Assembly (NCBI RefSeq): GCF_004005375.1
Contig: NZ_RZUF01000004.1
Coordinates: forward strand, 146,925 to 210,924
Direction: 5' to 3'
DNA: 64,000 bases
DNA from: Rheinheimera sediminis
GTDB lineage: Bacteria > Pseudomonadota > Gammaproteobacteria > Enterobacterales > Alteromonadaceae
Under the pieces are notes generated by a model that was not told the DNA's origin, made no database searches, and was given only the letters and a program-made list of their open reading frames with translations. The number at the start of each line of letters is the position of its first letter. Position 1 is the stretch's first letter. A program made the position numbers and the translations under genes. Below, one piece after another: positions 53,021 to 63,387 of the stretch.

Positions 53021-55021
53021 TTGAATTCAGAGCTGTTAGCCCGGACCTTGTTACACCTGACGCAGATAGGGGTTGCGATCACCTTAAGTGCTTTGTTGTG
53101 GTACTTTTTCAAAGTATACCAACGACATTATCTAAAATCCTGGGCCATAGCTTTTTGTTGTTTTACAACTTACGCCACCTTTGTGCTAGTTGATGTGTTC
53201 TGGCGCCCTGTATTTGCTGCTGTCTGGCTTGGACAGCTGGTTAAATTGTTGTTGATTAGTTTTTGTTATGCCTTTGCTGTTTGGATACTGGTGGGAGTTT
53301 TTGAGGCAGTAAAACAGCAGCGGCTAGCCTCCAGAGCCGTAAACCAGTTGTTGTTGCTGGTTACAGGGATTTCATTTTTATCCGTGGTCCCCTTGCTGGT
53401 TTTACCGCACTATCAGGACTGGGTTGGTTATTTGCAGCTGTATCTGAGGCTGTTTCTGATTGGAGCAGCTTTGTGCGTGGCCGGATTTTGGCTATGGAGT
53501 TTAACTAAACTTATTTTTGCAACTAAAGTGGTTGCCAGCGCGATGCTGGCCTGGGGTCTGTTGTTTCTGATGAGCGCCACTAGTATTTTTTGGCAGAAGT
53601 CTGAACTTGAACACTATCAGATCGCTGTTTATCTTAAACACTTGGAATTGTTGATTCAGGTGATTTTAGGATTAGGTCTGATCATCTGGTTACAGGAAGA
53701 TGAGCGCAGTACCAACAGAGAACTGACTGCTAAAACTCAGTATTTGGATAACCATGATCCGTTAACCTCGGCTTTGAACCGCGATGCACTGTTGCGGGAA
53801 CTAGATCTGCTACTGCAGGCCAATACCCCTGTTACTCTGCTTATGATTGGTTTGGATAGTTTTAAGGTCGTCAATGAGTCAGTGGGACTAAAACAAGGTG
53901 ATCGTATTCTACGCGAGGTGAATCGGCGCTTTGAATCGTCAATCGTCAAACCTCGGCTGATCGCCAGAACTGGGGGAGATATTTTCGCACTGGTGTTGGA
54001 GGACTGCAGTACAGACAGGCAAAAATTGTTTGCGTTACAGCACCTGGAGCAATTGATTGAAAAGCCTTTTACTACAGAGAGTGGTCTGATCAAACTGACC
54101 GCCAGCATTGGTTTAGCTCAGTCGCCACAACATGCTGTGGAAGCCGACCTTTTACTCCAAAAAGCCAATATTGCTTTCCATCACTGCAAAAGTCAGCGGC
54201 AACGTTGCACTTTTTATCAGCAGGGCATGGAAGAGGAGTCGGCACGCTTACTTAGCCTAGAAAAAGATCTGTTACTGGCGTTGGAGCAGGATCAATTTGT
54301 ATTTTATTTTCAACCACAATGGGACTTGCGCGAACAACGCATTGAGGCTTTTGAGGCCTTGGTACGCTGGGAGCATCCGCAGCAAGGTTTACTTATGCCT
54401 GGTCAGTTTTTACCTTTGGTGGAGCAGGTGGGGTTAAGTAAAGAGCTGGACTTGTTGCTCTTGGAGAAAGCGGTTTGTACTTTGGCCGAGTGGAAAAAAC
54501 AAGGTGTTCATATTCCTGTAGCGGTCAATATGTCGCCAGTGCATTTTCAGGCTGACGGGTTAAAAAAACGTATTCAGCAGTTGTTACTGAAGTATCAGGT
54601 TTCGCCAGCCGTATTGGAACTGGAGATCACAGAAAACACCGCTATGGGTGACATGGAGAAAGGATACAACTATATCAATGAGTTACAACAAATGGGTATT
54701 AGAGTGTCTATTGATGACTTTGGCACTGGGTATTCCTCTTTAGGCTATTTGCGCAAAATGCCAATCGACAAAATCAAGATTGATCGCAGCTTCGTAACAG
54801 ATATGGCAGCAAATGACTCCGATATGATGATAGTGAAAACTATGATCACTTTAGCTCACGGTTTGGGCAAACGTATTTTAGCTGAAGGGGTAGAAACTGA
54901 GACCCAGTTACAGTTGCTTCGAACTTTAGCCTGTGACGCCATTCAAGGTTATTTATTAGCGAAGCCGCTGCCCGAAGCTGATGCTTTGGCTTTGCTCAAT
55001 GGTTGTGCTTTGTCCAACTAA
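53021..55021 (+). CDS. GGDEF/EAL cyclic-di-GMP protein with membrane sensor
   Basis: 666 residues. About seven membrane helices (10-228) form a 7TM-like input. The GGDEF domain (~235-400) has the site RTGGDIFAL: the consensus GG[DE]EF becomes GGDIF, so cyclase activity is doubtful. The EAL domain (~415-660) looks intact: FEALVRWEHP, LELEITENTAMGD, SIDDFGTGYSSL, DKIKIDRSF, EGVETETQ. It is therefore probably a c-di-GMP phosphodiesterase with a regulatory GGDEF. The start must be TTG 53021 (AGGA nine bases upstream); no ATG occurs before the membrane part. Confidence 0.9.
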   Translation: MNSELLARTLLHLTQIGVAITLSALLWYFFKVYQRHYLKSWAIAFCCFTTYATFVLVDVFWRPVFAAVWLGQLVKLLLISFCYAFAVWILVGVFEAVKQQRLASRAVNQLLLLVTGISFLSVVPLLVLPHYQDWVGYLQLYLRLFLIGAALCVAGFWLWSLTKLIFATKVVASAMLAWGLLFLMSATSIFWQKSELEHYQIAVYLKHLELLIQVILGLGLIIWLQEDERSTNRELTAKTQYLDNHDPLTSALNRDALLRELDLLLQANTPVTLLMIGLDSFKVVNESVGLKQGDRILREVNRRFESSIVKPRLIARTGGDIFALVLEDCSTDRQKLFALQHLEQLIEKPFTTESGLIKLTASIGLAQSPQHAVEADLLLQKANIAFHHCKSQRQRCTFYQQGMEEESARLLSLEKDLLLALEQDQFVFYFQPQWDLREQRIEAFEALVRWEHPQQGLLMPGQFLPLVEQVGLSKELDLLLLEKAVCTLAEWKKQGVHIPVAVNMSPVHFQADGLKKRIQQLLLKYQVSPAVLELEITENTAMGDMEKGYNYINELQQMGIRVSIDDFGTGYSSLGYLRKMPIDKIKIDRSFVTDMAANDSDMMIVKTMITLAHGLGKRILAEGVETETQLQLLRTLACDAIQGYLLAKPLPEADALALLNGCALSN

Positions 55022-55098
55022 TTGATTACTTTTTGTCATGTATATGTCACTAAGCCGTTTTAAGCTGGATAAGGTCAAAGTAAAACGACGGGTGACTT

Positions 55099-55623
55099 AT
55101 GTGGTTACAAAGGCTCGGATTATGGGATCAGCGCTGCTTTGTTGCACTGTTCAGTAAAAGTGAACGAAAACGTATCCATCAATTTAGCTACTGGTGTTCT
55201 AAAACAGGTGATGGCCCTTTCTACTTGCTGTTGGTCGTTTTATTCTTTTTGTTAGAGCTGACTCACGCTGGTGCTTTTACTGAGTTGCTACTTTTGAGTT
55301 TGGCCATAGAATTACCCTTGTATCTGGTGTTGAAAAACTCCATTCGCCGTCAGCGGCCTTATCAGCTTATGGCCGGTATGATGCAAGCTCATATCGAAGC
55401 TTCAGATAAATTCAGTCTACCCTCTGGCCACACAGCTGCCGCTTTTGTCGTAGCTACAAGCTTGTTATGTTTTTACCCTGATTGGGCCTGGTTCGCCTTC
55501 AGTTGGGCTGGGTTAATTGGCTTGTCACGTATACTCTTAGGGGTACATTTTCCTCTGGATATACTGGCAGGCTCATCTTTGGGTGTATCCAGTAGTTTGA
55601 TAGCGCAGCAAATTTTGAATTAG
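55099..55623 (+). CDS. PAP2-family membrane phosphatase
   Basis: 174 residues. The three-part PAP2 signature is complete: K79-N-S-I-R-R-Q-R-P (motif 1), LPSGHTAAAF (PSGH 108-111, motif 2) and SRILLGVHFPLDI (143-154, motif 3), separated by membrane helices. The family dephosphorylates phosphatidic acid, undecaprenyl pyrophosphate or PGP. Its size suggests an undecaprenyl-diphosphate or PG-phosphatase role; not decidable by sequence. It follows the GGDEF/EAL gene by 77 bp. Confidence 0.9.
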   Translation: MWLQRLGLWDQRCFVALFSKSERKRIHQFSYWCSKTGDGPFYLLLVVLFFLLELTHAGAFTELLLLSLAIELPLYLVLKNSIRRQRPYQLMAGMMQAHIEASDKFSLPSGHTAAAFVVATSLLCFYPDWAWFAFSWAGLIGLSRILLGVHFPLDILAGSSLGVSSSLIAQQILN

Positions 55624-55763
55624 CGCTGCAATTTCAATTAGTTCATATTTAATTCGACTGAAATACCACTCTTCCAAATTGGCTCTATACTTGACCTGTC
55701 ACCACTTATGCTGCTTGATTTAGTGAGCAGTGTAACCTTGCCTTGGTTTGCGGAGTAGCTCAG

Positions 55764-57644
55764 ATGGCCGTTTTACGTCAGTTTTCGATACGTCAGCGTT
55801 TATTGCTCAATGCAATGACTGTTGCAGTCTCTATGTTAGTGATGTTGGGGTTGTTACTATTTCAAAGTAATCAGCTGAATACTTTATCTCAATTGCGCCT
55901 GGAAGTAGAAAGTCTGAAGCCCGCAGTACTGCAATTGCGCCGGGATGAAAAAGACTTTTTGTTACGCTCTGATATTGAGTATCAGCAAAAGTTTAATCAA
56001 TCTTCAGCTGAGCTCAATAACAAAGTTAAACTGCTGACCGAAGGTCTTATGGATGCAGGTATAGATACTGCTGCATTGCAGTCTTTTAGTAAATTCACTC
56101 AGACTTATCAGCAGCTTTTTAATCAACTGGTGCAACTTTCTGTGGAGGTTGGTTTAGATCCTCAATCTGGTTTATATGGTGAGTTCCGTTCAAAAGCCCA
56201 TGCATTAGGGCAAGCTTTTAAAGACATCAATGATTGGCAATTAACAGCTCTGTTATTGCAACTGCGTCGTGACGAAAAAGATTTTATGCTTCGAAAAGAA
56301 CTGAAGTACCTAACAGCCTTTAATCAAGGCCTTGCAGGCTTTCGTGCGCAAATTCAGCAAAACATCTCAGACCAGGCCTTAGTATCTGAGCTACAGCAAC
56401 TGGCCGATGATTATGGAGTGGCCTTCGTAAAGTTGGTGGAAGGTGAAGAAAAAATTGGATTGGCTCATGATCAAGGACTTATGGGGCAAATGCGTTCTGC
56501 TATTCATCAAACCGAAGAGAGCCTGTCTTCAATGTCAAAAGAAGCAGAAGCTTCAGTACTGCAAGCGAGCTCATCCAGTGAAACTTTGGCTATCAGCTTG
56601 TTTATTATGGTACTGGTTTTGGTGATCGCTCTGGTCCTGATGACGAGCAACAGTATTTTGCTGCCTATACAAAAAGTCTGCGCCACTATAGGTCGGGTGC
56701 GCAGAGACAATGATTTCCGCTTAAGGGTAGATGAGGAGGGGCAGGATGAAATGACCACCTTGGCCAAAGACTTTAATCATATGTTGTCTGATGTGCAGGG
56801 CTTAGTACGTAACGTGAATCAGGCGCTGGAGATGTTAGATGCTGCGACTCATGAGTTGGCGAAGTCAACTTCTGAAACCAGTAAAGGTATGGCACAGCAG
56901 CAAATGGAAAGCGATATGGTGGCAACAGCTGTTACAGAAATGGGGGCTACGGTTGACCAAATAGCGGTTAACACCGAAAACACTGCGGCTAAAGCGCAGG
57001 ACGCTAATACCAACGCCATGTCAGGTTTAAAAGAAGTGGAGCAAACAGTGAAGCGGATTAATCTGTTGTCTGATGAGTTACAGCAGGCCTCTGTGGTTTT
57101 GACTGAGCTTGAGAAAGACAGTGCTACCATAGGCTCAGTGCTTGATGTGATACGAGGAATTGCTGAACAAACCAACTTGTTGGCTCTGAATGCTGCCATC
57201 GAAGCGGCAAGAGCAGGTGAGCAAGGCCGCGGTTTTGCAGTGGTAGCAGATGAGGTTCGTAGCCTGGCTCAGCGCACTCAGGAATCAACTGGTCAGATTG
57301 AGAAAATTATTTCAGGACTGCAACAACGCACTAAGAACATAGTGGCAGTGATGCAAAATTGTCAGACCCAGGGTAAGGAAAGTGCAAGTCAAGCGGGGTC
57401 CACAATAGATTTATTGCGGCAAATCACCAGTGATGTAGCGCTGATCATGGACATGACGACTCAAATTGCCACTGCTATAGAAGAGCAAAGTATAGTTGCT
57501 GCAGATGTGAATAAGAACGTAGTGCGTATTCGGGATATTTCTGAAGACTCGCTGAGTATTTCTAAACATAATGCTCAAATCAGTGAAGAGGTCGCCAGTC
57601 AGGCCAGTATGTTGCATCAGACAGTGGATAAATTTAAGGCTTAA
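55764..57644 (+). CDS. Chemoreceptor with double HBM sensor
   Basis: 626 residues from ATG 55764 (GGAG upstream; a TTG at 55743 is unlikely). TM1 ~16-36, then the periplasmic helical bimodular (HBM) domain, visible as two copies of the hallmark [11 protein letters not shown] / [11 protein letters not shown] at residues ~57 and ~167. TM2 ~275-300, HAMP, and signalling tip [19 protein letters not shown] (~479). HBM receptors such as McpS of Pseudomonas putida sense TCA-cycle intermediates and acetate through two sites. Ligand identity here is inference. Confidence 0.92.
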   Translation: MAVLRQFSIRQRLLLNAMTVAVSMLVMLGLLLFQSNQLNTLSQLRLEVESLKPAVLQLRRDEKDFLLRSDIEYQQKFNQSSAELNNKVKLLTEGLMDAGIDTAALQSFSKFTQTYQQLFNQLVQLSVEVGLDPQSGLYGEFRSKAHALGQAFKDINDWQLTALLLQLRRDEKDFMLRKELKYLTAFNQGLAGFRAQIQQNISDQALVSELQQLADDYGVAFVKLVEGEEKIGLAHDQGLMGQMRSAIHQTEESLSSMSKEAEASVLQASSSSETLAISLFIMVLVLVIALVLMTSNSILLPIQKVCATIGRVRRDNDFRLRVDEEGQDEMTTLAKDFNHMLSDVQGLVRNVNQALEMLDAATHELAKSTSETSKGMAQQQMESDMVATAVTEMGATVDQIAVNTENTAAKAQDANTNAMSGLKEVEQTVKRINLLSDELQQASVVLTELEKDSATIGSVLDVIRGIAEQTNLLALNAAIEAARAGEQGRGFAVVADEVRSLAQRTQESTGQIEKIISGLQQRTKNIVAVMQNCQTQGKESASQAGSTIDLLRQITSDVALIMDMTTQIATAIEEQSIVAADVNKNVVRIRDISEDSLSISKHNAQISEEVASQASMLHQTVDKFKA

Positions 57645-57657
57645 TAAAATGGGTCAG

Positions 57658-57690
57658 ATCACATAAGTTACGCATAACCTGTGTGATCTT
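57658..57690. terminator. long-loop hairpin between convergent genes
   Basis: AGATCACA (57658-57665) and TGTGATCT (57683-57690) between the chemoreceptor and the DUF971 gene. The wide loop makes it a weak candidate for a shared terminator. Confidence 0.35.
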
Positions 57691-57699
57691 ACCCCACTT

Positions 57700-58107
57700 T
57701 TAGAGTTGTTTGATGTTTAGCAGTATTTCGCGATTGCTGTTAGCTCGTTTTAATCGCTGCAGATAGTCCTTCCAGAGTTCATCCTGCTCAGTCGCCAGTT
57801 TTGCCAGATAAGCCCAGCTATACAAACCTGTTTGATGGCCATCATCAAAAACCAGTTTAACGGCGTATTGGCCCACAGGCACAATCTGGCTGATGGCCAC
57901 GTCTTTTTTATGACTGACCAATTGAGGTTTGCCATGACCCCTTACTTCGGCTGAAGGTGAAAATACCCGCAAAAATTCAGCGCTAAAACTAAACAGCTGG
58001 CCGTCAGAAAAGTTAACGTCCAGTATTTTGCTTAAGCGATGATAATGCAGCACAGACACCTGAGAGGTCTTTGCAGTGGATGCAGGAACAGAAGTCTGTG
58101 CTGTCAT
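57700..58107 (-). CDS. DUF971 protein
   Basis: 135 residues with the DUF971 domain (the N-terminal domain of gamma-butyrobetaine hydroxylase): VLHYHRLSKILDVNFSDGQLFSFSAEFLRVFSPSAEV, seen as KILDVNFSDG and FSAEFLRVFSPSAEVRGHG, and IVPVGQYAVKLVFDDGHQTGLYSWAYL. It probably binds a metal. It follows hslU by 21 bp in the same direction, a conserved neighbourhood in Alteromonadales; biochemical role unknown. Confidence 0.85.
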   Translation of the reverse strand: MTAQTSVPASTAKTSQVSVLHYHRLSKILDVNFSDGQLFSFSAEFLRVFSPSAEVRGHGKPQLVSHKKDVAISQIVPVGQYAVKLVFDDGHQTGLYSWAYLAKLATEQDELWKDYLQRLKRANSNREILLNIKQL

Positions 58108-58128
58108 GCTATTGCCTTTACGAAAGCG

Positions 58129-59460
58129 TTATAAAATAAAACGGCTTAAGTCTTCGTCCTGCACTAAAGCGTCCAGGTGCGAATCTACATAAGTAGCGTC
58201 AATCACTACTTGCTGACCACTGTGATCGGCAGCATCAAAAGACAACTCTTCCAGCAGTTTTTCCATCACTGTATATAAGCGACGGGCACCGATGTTTTCC
58301 GTGCGCTCATTTACCTGCCAGGCTGCATTGGCAATACGTTTAATGCCGTCTTCTGCAAAACTGATGTGCACACCTTCGGTCGCCAGCATCGCCACACTTT
58401 GTTCGGTCAGCGAAGCTTTAGGTTCTGTCAGAATGCGCTCAAAATCATGAGCAGATAAAGCATCAAGCTCTACCCGTATTGGCAGACGACCTTGCAATTC
58501 CGGTACTAAATCTGATGGTTTGGCCATCTGAAAGGCACCTGAAGCGATAAACAGAATATGGTCGGTTTTCACCATGCCGTGTTTAGTGGTCACAGTGCAG
58601 CCTTCTATTAATGGCAGTAAATCCCGTTGCACCCCTTCACGTGACACGTCAGGACCGCTGGTTTCGCCGCGTTTACAAATTTTGTCTATTTCATCAATAA
58701 AGACGATACCTGTTTGTTCAACCGCTTCCAGAGCTTTCAGTTTCAGCTCTTCTGGATTGACCAGACGAGCGGCTTCCTCTTCCACCAGTTGTTTAAAGGC
58801 ATCTTTGATTTTCAACTTGCGACTTTTTTTCTTATCTGAACCCAAGTTCTGAAACATAGATTGCAGCTGGGAGGTCATTTCTTCCATACCTGGAGGGGCC
58901 ATAATCTCCACACCCATCACAGGAGCTGCTAAATCGATTTCAATTTCTTTGTCGTCCAACTGGCCTTCACGTAATTTCTTACGGAAAATTTGCCGGGTGC
59001 TGCTATCTGATTCGTTGGTTTCAGCTTTACCCCAGGCATCACGTGCTGGCGGCAACAAAGCGTCGAGAATACGTTCTTCTGCTGCTTCTTCAGCACGGAA
59101 TTTGTTTTTCGCTACTTCCTGCTCACGGAACATCTTCACTGCACTGTCGGTTAAATCGCGGATAATACTTTCCACTTCTTTACCTACATAACCTACTTCA
59201 GTGAATTTAGTGGCTTCTACTTTAATAAAAGGCGCGTTGGCCAATTTGGCCAGACGACGGGCTATTTCTGTTTTACCTACACCAGTCGGGCCTATCATCA
59301 GAATGTTTTTTGGCGTGATTTCCTGACGTAACGCCGGGTCCAGCTGCATACGGCGCCATCTGTTGCGCAGTGCAATAGCTACTGCACGTTTGGCATTGGC
59401 CTGACCAATAATATGGCGATCCAGTTCGTGGACTATCTCTCTTGGGGTCATATCAGACAT
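58129..59460 (-). CDS. hslU: HslU ATPase of the HslVU protease
   Basis: 443 residues, AAA+ unfoldase. It has [34 protein letters not shown], seen as [16 protein letters not shown], Walker [16 protein letters not shown], the I-domain (~110-230), Walker [12 protein letters not shown] and a C-terminus ending DEDLSRFIL, which inserts into HslV. It unfolds substrates for HslV. It follows hslV by 11 bp. Confidence 0.97.
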   Translation of the reverse strand: MSDMTPREIVHELDRHIIGQANAKRAVAIALRNRWRRMQLDPALRQEITPKNILMIGPTGVGKTEIARRLAKLANAPFIKVEATKFTEVGYVGKEVESIIRDLTDSAVKMFREQEVAKNKFRAEEAAEERILDALLPPARDAWGKAETNESDSSTRQIFRKKLREGQLDDKEIEIDLAAPVMGVEIMAPPGMEEMTSQLQSMFQNLGSDKKKSRKLKIKDAFKQLVEEEAARLVNPEELKLKALEAVEQTGIVFIDEIDKICKRGETSGPDVSREGVQRDLLPLIEGCTVTTKHGMVKTDHILFIASGAFQMAKPSDLVPELQGRLPIRVELDALSAHDFERILTEPKASLTEQSVAMLATEGVHISFAEDGIKRIANAAWQVNERTENIGARRLYTVMEKLLEELSFDAADHSGQQVVIDATYVDSHLDALVQDEDLSRFIL

Positions 59461-59471
59461 TCAAATTACCC

Positions 59472-59990
59472 TTACAATTCTTCAATGGTCTGGTGATGGT
59501 TGGTATAGACACAAATATCACCAGCTATGGTTAAACTTTTTTCTGCAATTTCGCGTGCGCTTAATTCAGTGTTGGCTAAAAGTGCAGTAGCCGCTGCTTG
59601 GGCAAAAGGCCCACCGCTGCCTATGGCTATCAGATCATGTTCAGGCTGGATCACATCACCGTTGCCTGTGATGATCAGTGAACAATTGGCGTCAGCCACA
59701 GCCAATAAGGCTTCGAGTTTGCGTAGCATACGGTCAGTGCGCCAGTCTTTGGCTAATTCAACGGCAGCGCGCATTAAATGGCCCTGATGCATCTCGAGTT
59801 TGGCTTCAAAACGTTCAAATAAGGTAAAAGCGTCGGCTGTGCCGCCAGCAAAACCTGCCAGCACCTTGCCATGATATAAACGGCGAACTTTACGGGCATT
59901 GCCCTTCATGACGGTATTACCCAGTGAGACCTGGCCGTCACCTGCAATGGCAACATGGCCGTTGCGGCGTACAGAAACAATAGTGGTCAT
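59472..59990 (-). CDS. hslV: HslV peptidase of the HslVU protease
   Basis: 172 residues, N-terminal-nucleophile hydrolase: after Met removal Thr2 is the catalytic nucleophile (M-TTIVSVRR). It has the [22 protein letters not shown] and [14 protein letters not shown] motifs. Twelve subunits form the chamber capped by HslU. Promoter likely in the 113-bp gap before ftsN-like gene's stop. Confidence 0.97.
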   Translation of the reverse strand: MTTIVSVRRNGHVAIAGDGQVSLGNTVMKGNARKVRRLYHGKVLAGFAGGTADAFTLFERFEAKLEMHQGHLMRAAVELAKDWRTDRMLRKLEALLAVADANCSLIITGNGDVIQPEHDLIAIGSGGPFAQAAATALLANTELSAREIAEKSLTIAGDICVYTNHHQTIEEL

Positions 59991-60103
59991 CAGAAGCCCT
60001 TTTGGCTAAGAAAAACAGATAAGCAGAGAGATAAGGGTGAGCATTCAGATTTTCAATGCCCTTTCGATTGAAAGCTGTGGCTTTGAGCCGAAAGGGCTAA
60101 AGA

Positions 60104-60631
60104 TTAAAGTGTGGCTATGCGGCAGTCTGCTACTTTTTGTCGTAGCAAACGACTTCTGTCACTTTCAGCCTGGCGTTTGCTGCTGTAAGGCCCTAGCGTA
60201 ACCCGGTAAAACACACCATTCTTGCCTTCAATACGTCGTACTTCCGAGGGATAACCTGCAAAGGCAACTTTAGCCTTCATTTGTTGAGCCGTGTCGTTGG
60301 CACGGTAGGTTCCACAAAACATTAAAAAAGGGCCTTTGGCTTCAAGTTCATCCACTTTGACCTGAATTTCTTTATTTTCCAGCTCTTCAATATACTGGTA
60401 AGGCTCTTTCGCAGGCTTAGCTGGCAAATCGTCTTTTTTGGCGGTGAGCACCGGAGTGACTGGATCTGCGACTGGGGTTTTCTGCGATAAATGATATAAA
60501 AACCAAATAAAACCAATAACAACAACACCAACGGAGAGCACCAAAGCCCAGGGAAAAGGTTTTACCGTTTTTGTGTTTTTTTTCGGTCTGGGCGCGGCCC
60601 GACCTGCTTTGACATAATCTTTTTGTGGCAT
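60104..60631 (-). CDS. ftsN: FtsN-like SPOR-domain cell division protein
   Basis: 175 residues. A short basic cytosolic tail (DYVKAGRAAPRPKKN), one membrane helix (29-48 ALVLSVGVVVIGFIWFLY), a periplasmic linker and a C-terminal SPOR domain (~105-175: FCGTYRANDTAQQMKAKVAFAG, GVFYRVTLGPYSSKRQAESDRSRL), which binds denuded peptidoglycan at the septum. The position upstream of hslVU is that of ftsN in E. coli, which supports the name. It is shorter than E. coli FtsN (319 residues), mainly in the linker. Confidence 0.88.
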   Translation of the reverse strand: MPQKDYVKAGRAAPRPKKNTKTVKPFPWALVLSVGVVVIGFIWFLYHLSQKTPVADPVTPVLTAKKDDLPAKPAKEPYQYIEELENKEIQVKVDELEAKGPFLMFCGTYRANDTAQQMKAKVAFAGYPSEVRRIEGKNGVFYRVTLGPYSSKRQAESDRSRLLRQKVADCRIATL

Positions 60632-60697
60632 CTTTACAACTAAGGACTACTGGCCTGATGTCCCGCATTCTACTGCAGTTTTGTTAAAAAGAAATGA

Positions 60698-62863
60698 TTA
60701 ATTCAGGTCTTGTGGGTCTACGTCCAGCTGCCATTTTACCTTGCGGCTTAAGGACCAGCGGCTGATTTCTGTCAGCACTGAGTCCAGGCTTTGGTGCAAT
60801 TGTTTCCTGTCTTTGGCAAAAAGCTGAATTTGCCAGCGGTATTTACCGGCTTTACGTTCCATAGGGCAAGCCAGCGGCCCCAGCAACTGCACTTGTTGCC
60901 AGTTTTTATAATGGTCAGCCACTTGTTGCAACCATTCTTTGCAAAGCTCCAACTGATGCGCTTCTACTCTGAATAAAGCCAGGAACATAAAAGGTGGCAA
61001 AAAGGTTTGTTGCCGTTCTTTTAACGCACTGCGGGCAAAGGAGGCATAACCGTTTTGAATCACATCCTGTAATAGCGCATGACCCGGATAATGGGTTTGC
61101 AGTAATACTTTGCCGGGCTGTGAACCACGACCAGCGCGGCCCGACACTTGAGTCAACAGCTGAGCCAATTGTTCAGGGGCGCGAAAATCGTTGCTGTACA
61201 AGGCCGAATCGACATCAATAATCACCACTAAACCTACATTGGGGAAGTGATGGCCTTTGGCCAGCATCTGAGTGCCTAAAATCAGCTGAGGCTCACCTTG
61301 TAAAATCTGATCCAAAGCCTGCTGCAAACTACCTTTTCGTCTGGTGCTGTCTCTGTCCAGCCGGGTGACTCTGTGTGCCGGAAACAGCTGTTGCAGCTGT
61401 TCTTCCAGCTGTTCTGTGCCCTGGCCCACAGGTGCCAGTTGAGTGCTGCCACAACCGCCACATTGATGTGGTACGCCTTTAGTCGCACCACAATGGTGGC
61501 ACACCAACTGACGGCTTTGTTTATGAAAGGTAGTAAAAGCGCTGCATCTGTGGCATTCGGTCATCCAGCCGCATTCATGGCAAATAAGAGCTGGCGCAAA
61601 ACCACGGCGATTTAAAAACAGCAGCACCTGCTGGCCCAGTTTTAAATGTTGTTCAATGCGCTGCCTGGTTAAACCTGCCATGCCGTGCAGCATTTGCTGC
61701 TGTTTTAAATCGACCAGTTCTACACTGGGCATCAGTTGACCCGCGGCGCGGTCGGGCAATTCCAGATGAGCAAAGCGGCCTTGCTGTACATTGGCCAGGC
61801 TCTCTAAGCTCGGTGTTGCTGAGCCCAATAAAATAGGGCAACACTGAATAGAAGCACGTTTAATAGCTAAATCGCGGGCGTGATAACGAAAGCCGTCCTG
61901 CTGTTTAAAGGAGCTATCGTGTTCTTCATCAATGATTAATAGATCAAGCTTTAAAAAAGGCAAAAACAAAGCAGAGCGGGTGCCTATCACTATAGCTAAA
62001 TCACCGGTTTGGCAGCGTTGCCAGACGGTAAACCTCTCCAGGTCTGTCATATTGGAATGCCAGACCCCAACAGGCACAGCAAAACGTTGTTCAAAACGGG
62101 CTAAAGTTTGCGGCGTTAAACCAATTTCCGGTACCAACACCAGCACCTGGCCACCTGCTTTAACCACAGGGCTGATGGCCTGTAAATAGACTTCGGTTTT
62201 GCCTGAACCTGTCACCCCTTCCAATAGAAAACAGCTGAAACTGCCCAAGGCTTGTTGCACAGCTGTTACGGCCAGAGCTTGCGCCGGATTTAAAGGTAAG
62301 GACTTTTGTTGTTCAGCAGCGGTTTGATAAGGACCATACAAGAGTGGCGTAACCAGAGCCCAGCCCTGGTCAATAAAATACTGCAGTTCTTTGCGCTGAA
62401 AATGCTCAAGCAACTGGCTTTCGGTTTGAGGCTGTTGCAACTGCTGCCACAAGGCCAGCCGTTTTTTTGCTGCTTTAAACTGCTCTGCAGTTAAATGCTG
62501 ACCCGCTTCTGTCAGCTGATAGCTGTGGCCTTTAACAGGATCGGCATTTTTTCCGTCGCGTAATAAAGCGGGCAGGGCGCTGGTCAGTACATCGCCTAAA
62601 GGATGATGATAATAATCGGCGGCAAAACTTAATAACTGGCGAATAGGGGCAGCTAATACCGGAGTTTGATCCAATACTTGGGTCACAGCTTTCAATTGAG
62701 TTGCGTCATAGCTGTCGCTGGGGTTTAGTTGCCAGACAATACCTATCAGCTCGCGTTTGCCAAAAGGCACCAAAACACGACAACCTGGCTGCACTTCTGA
62801 GTCACACAGGTAATCAAAATGCACCCGAAGAGGAATAGGCAAGGCAACCCGAATCACTATCAC
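60698..62863 (-). CDS. priA: Primosomal protein N' (PriA helicase)
   Basis: 721 residues, restarts stalled replication forks. N-terminal DNA-binding domain, Walker A GVTGSGKTEVYLQA (~222), DEEHDSSFKQQ (Walker B), the zinc region CHECGWMTECHRC...CHHCG...CGGC, and helicase motifs LILGTQMLAKGHHFPNV and VSGRAGRG. Divergent from rpmE. Normal length and all motifs; core gene. Confidence 0.96.
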   Translation of the reverse strand: MIVIRVALPIPLRVHFDYLCDSEVQPGCRVLVPFGKRELIGIVWQLNPSDSYDATQLKAVTQVLDQTPVLAAPIRQLLSFAADYYHHPLGDVLTSALPALLRDGKNADPVKGHSYQLTEAGQHLTAEQFKAAKKRLALWQQLQQPQTESQLLEHFQRKELQYFIDQGWALVTPLLYGPYQTAAEQQKSLPLNPAQALAVTAVQQALGSFSCFLLEGVTGSGKTEVYLQAISPVVKAGGQVLVLVPEIGLTPQTLARFEQRFAVPVGVWHSNMTDLERFTVWQRCQTGDLAIVIGTRSALFLPFLKLDLLIIDEEHDSSFKQQDGFRYHARDLAIKRASIQCCPILLGSATPSLESLANVQQGRFAHLELPDRAAGQLMPSVELVDLKQQQMLHGMAGLTRQRIEQHLKLGQQVLLFLNRRGFAPALICHECGWMTECHRCSAFTTFHKQSRQLVCHHCGATKGVPHQCGGCGSTQLAPVGQGTEQLEEQLQQLFPAHRVTRLDRDSTRRKGSLQQALDQILQGEPQLILGTQMLAKGHHFPNVGLVVIIDVDSALYSNDFRAPEQLAQLLTQVSGRAGRGSQPGKVLLQTHYPGHALLQDVIQNGYASFARSALKERQQTFLPPFMFLALFRVEAHQLELCKEWLQQVADHYKNWQQVQLLGPLACPMERKAGKYRWQIQLFAKDRKQLHQSLDSVLTEISRWSLSRKVKWQLDVDPQDLN

Positions 62864-63056
62864 TGCTAAATTCCACCTGTTTTATCAAGCAATTAGTGTA
62901 AAGCGCTAACATAGACAAAGCCATTAAAAATAAATTAGCCAATTTGTTGAAACTTTAAGCCTTAGCAATTAAACTACGCGCCCTAATTTAACTGAAATTG
63001 CGTATGGTGTCTGACAACAGTTGATCAGATAGCGATACGGCCTAACGAGGTAACCC

Positions 63057-63269
63057 ATGAAACCAAGTATCCACCCGGATTACAAAGAAATCACTGCAAC
63101 TTGTACTTGCGGTAACTCTTTCAAAACTCACTCTACACTGTGCAAAGACATCCACTTGGACGTTTGCTCAGCTTGCCACCCATTCTATACTGGCAAGCAA
63201 AAAGTGTTAGACGTAGGCGGCCGTGTTGACCGCTTCAAAAAACGTTTCGCAGTACTGGGCGCCAAGTAA
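63057..63269 (+). CDS. rpmE: 50S ribosomal protein L31
   Basis: 70 residues, the zinc-binding (C+) L31 form: cysteines C16, C18, C37 and C40 (CTC, CSAC) hold zinc. It starts [12 protein letters not shown] and ends [27 protein letters not shown] is the ribosome site. C+ L31 is often swapped for a C- paralogue under Zur control when zinc is scarce; no such paralogue is in this window, though zur is. Confidence 0.97.
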   Translation: MKPSIHPDYKEITATCTCGNSFKTHSTLCKDIHLDVCSACHPFYTGKQKVLDVGGRVDRFKKRFAVLGAK

Positions 63270-63284
63270 TTTCAGGCATCAGTC

Positions 63285-63311
63285 AAAAAAGGCACCTAGG
63301 GTGCCTTTTTT
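63285..63311 (+). terminator. rpmE terminator
   Basis: AAAAAAGGCACC TA GGGTGCCTTTTTT (stem with one extra base), 15 bp after the rpmE stop. Confidence 0.88.
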
Positions 63312-63387
63312 ACATTTTGCTGTCCTGCAAAATGCCCTCCGGGCCAGCTAAAGCTGTTAAAAATCGTTCCAGACGATTTTTTATTGC

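Noticed and set aside
55743..55763. Upstream TTG extension of the HBM chemoreceptor
   Set aside because: The ATG at 55764 has a GGAG ribosome site and begins a normal basic N-terminus before TM1.
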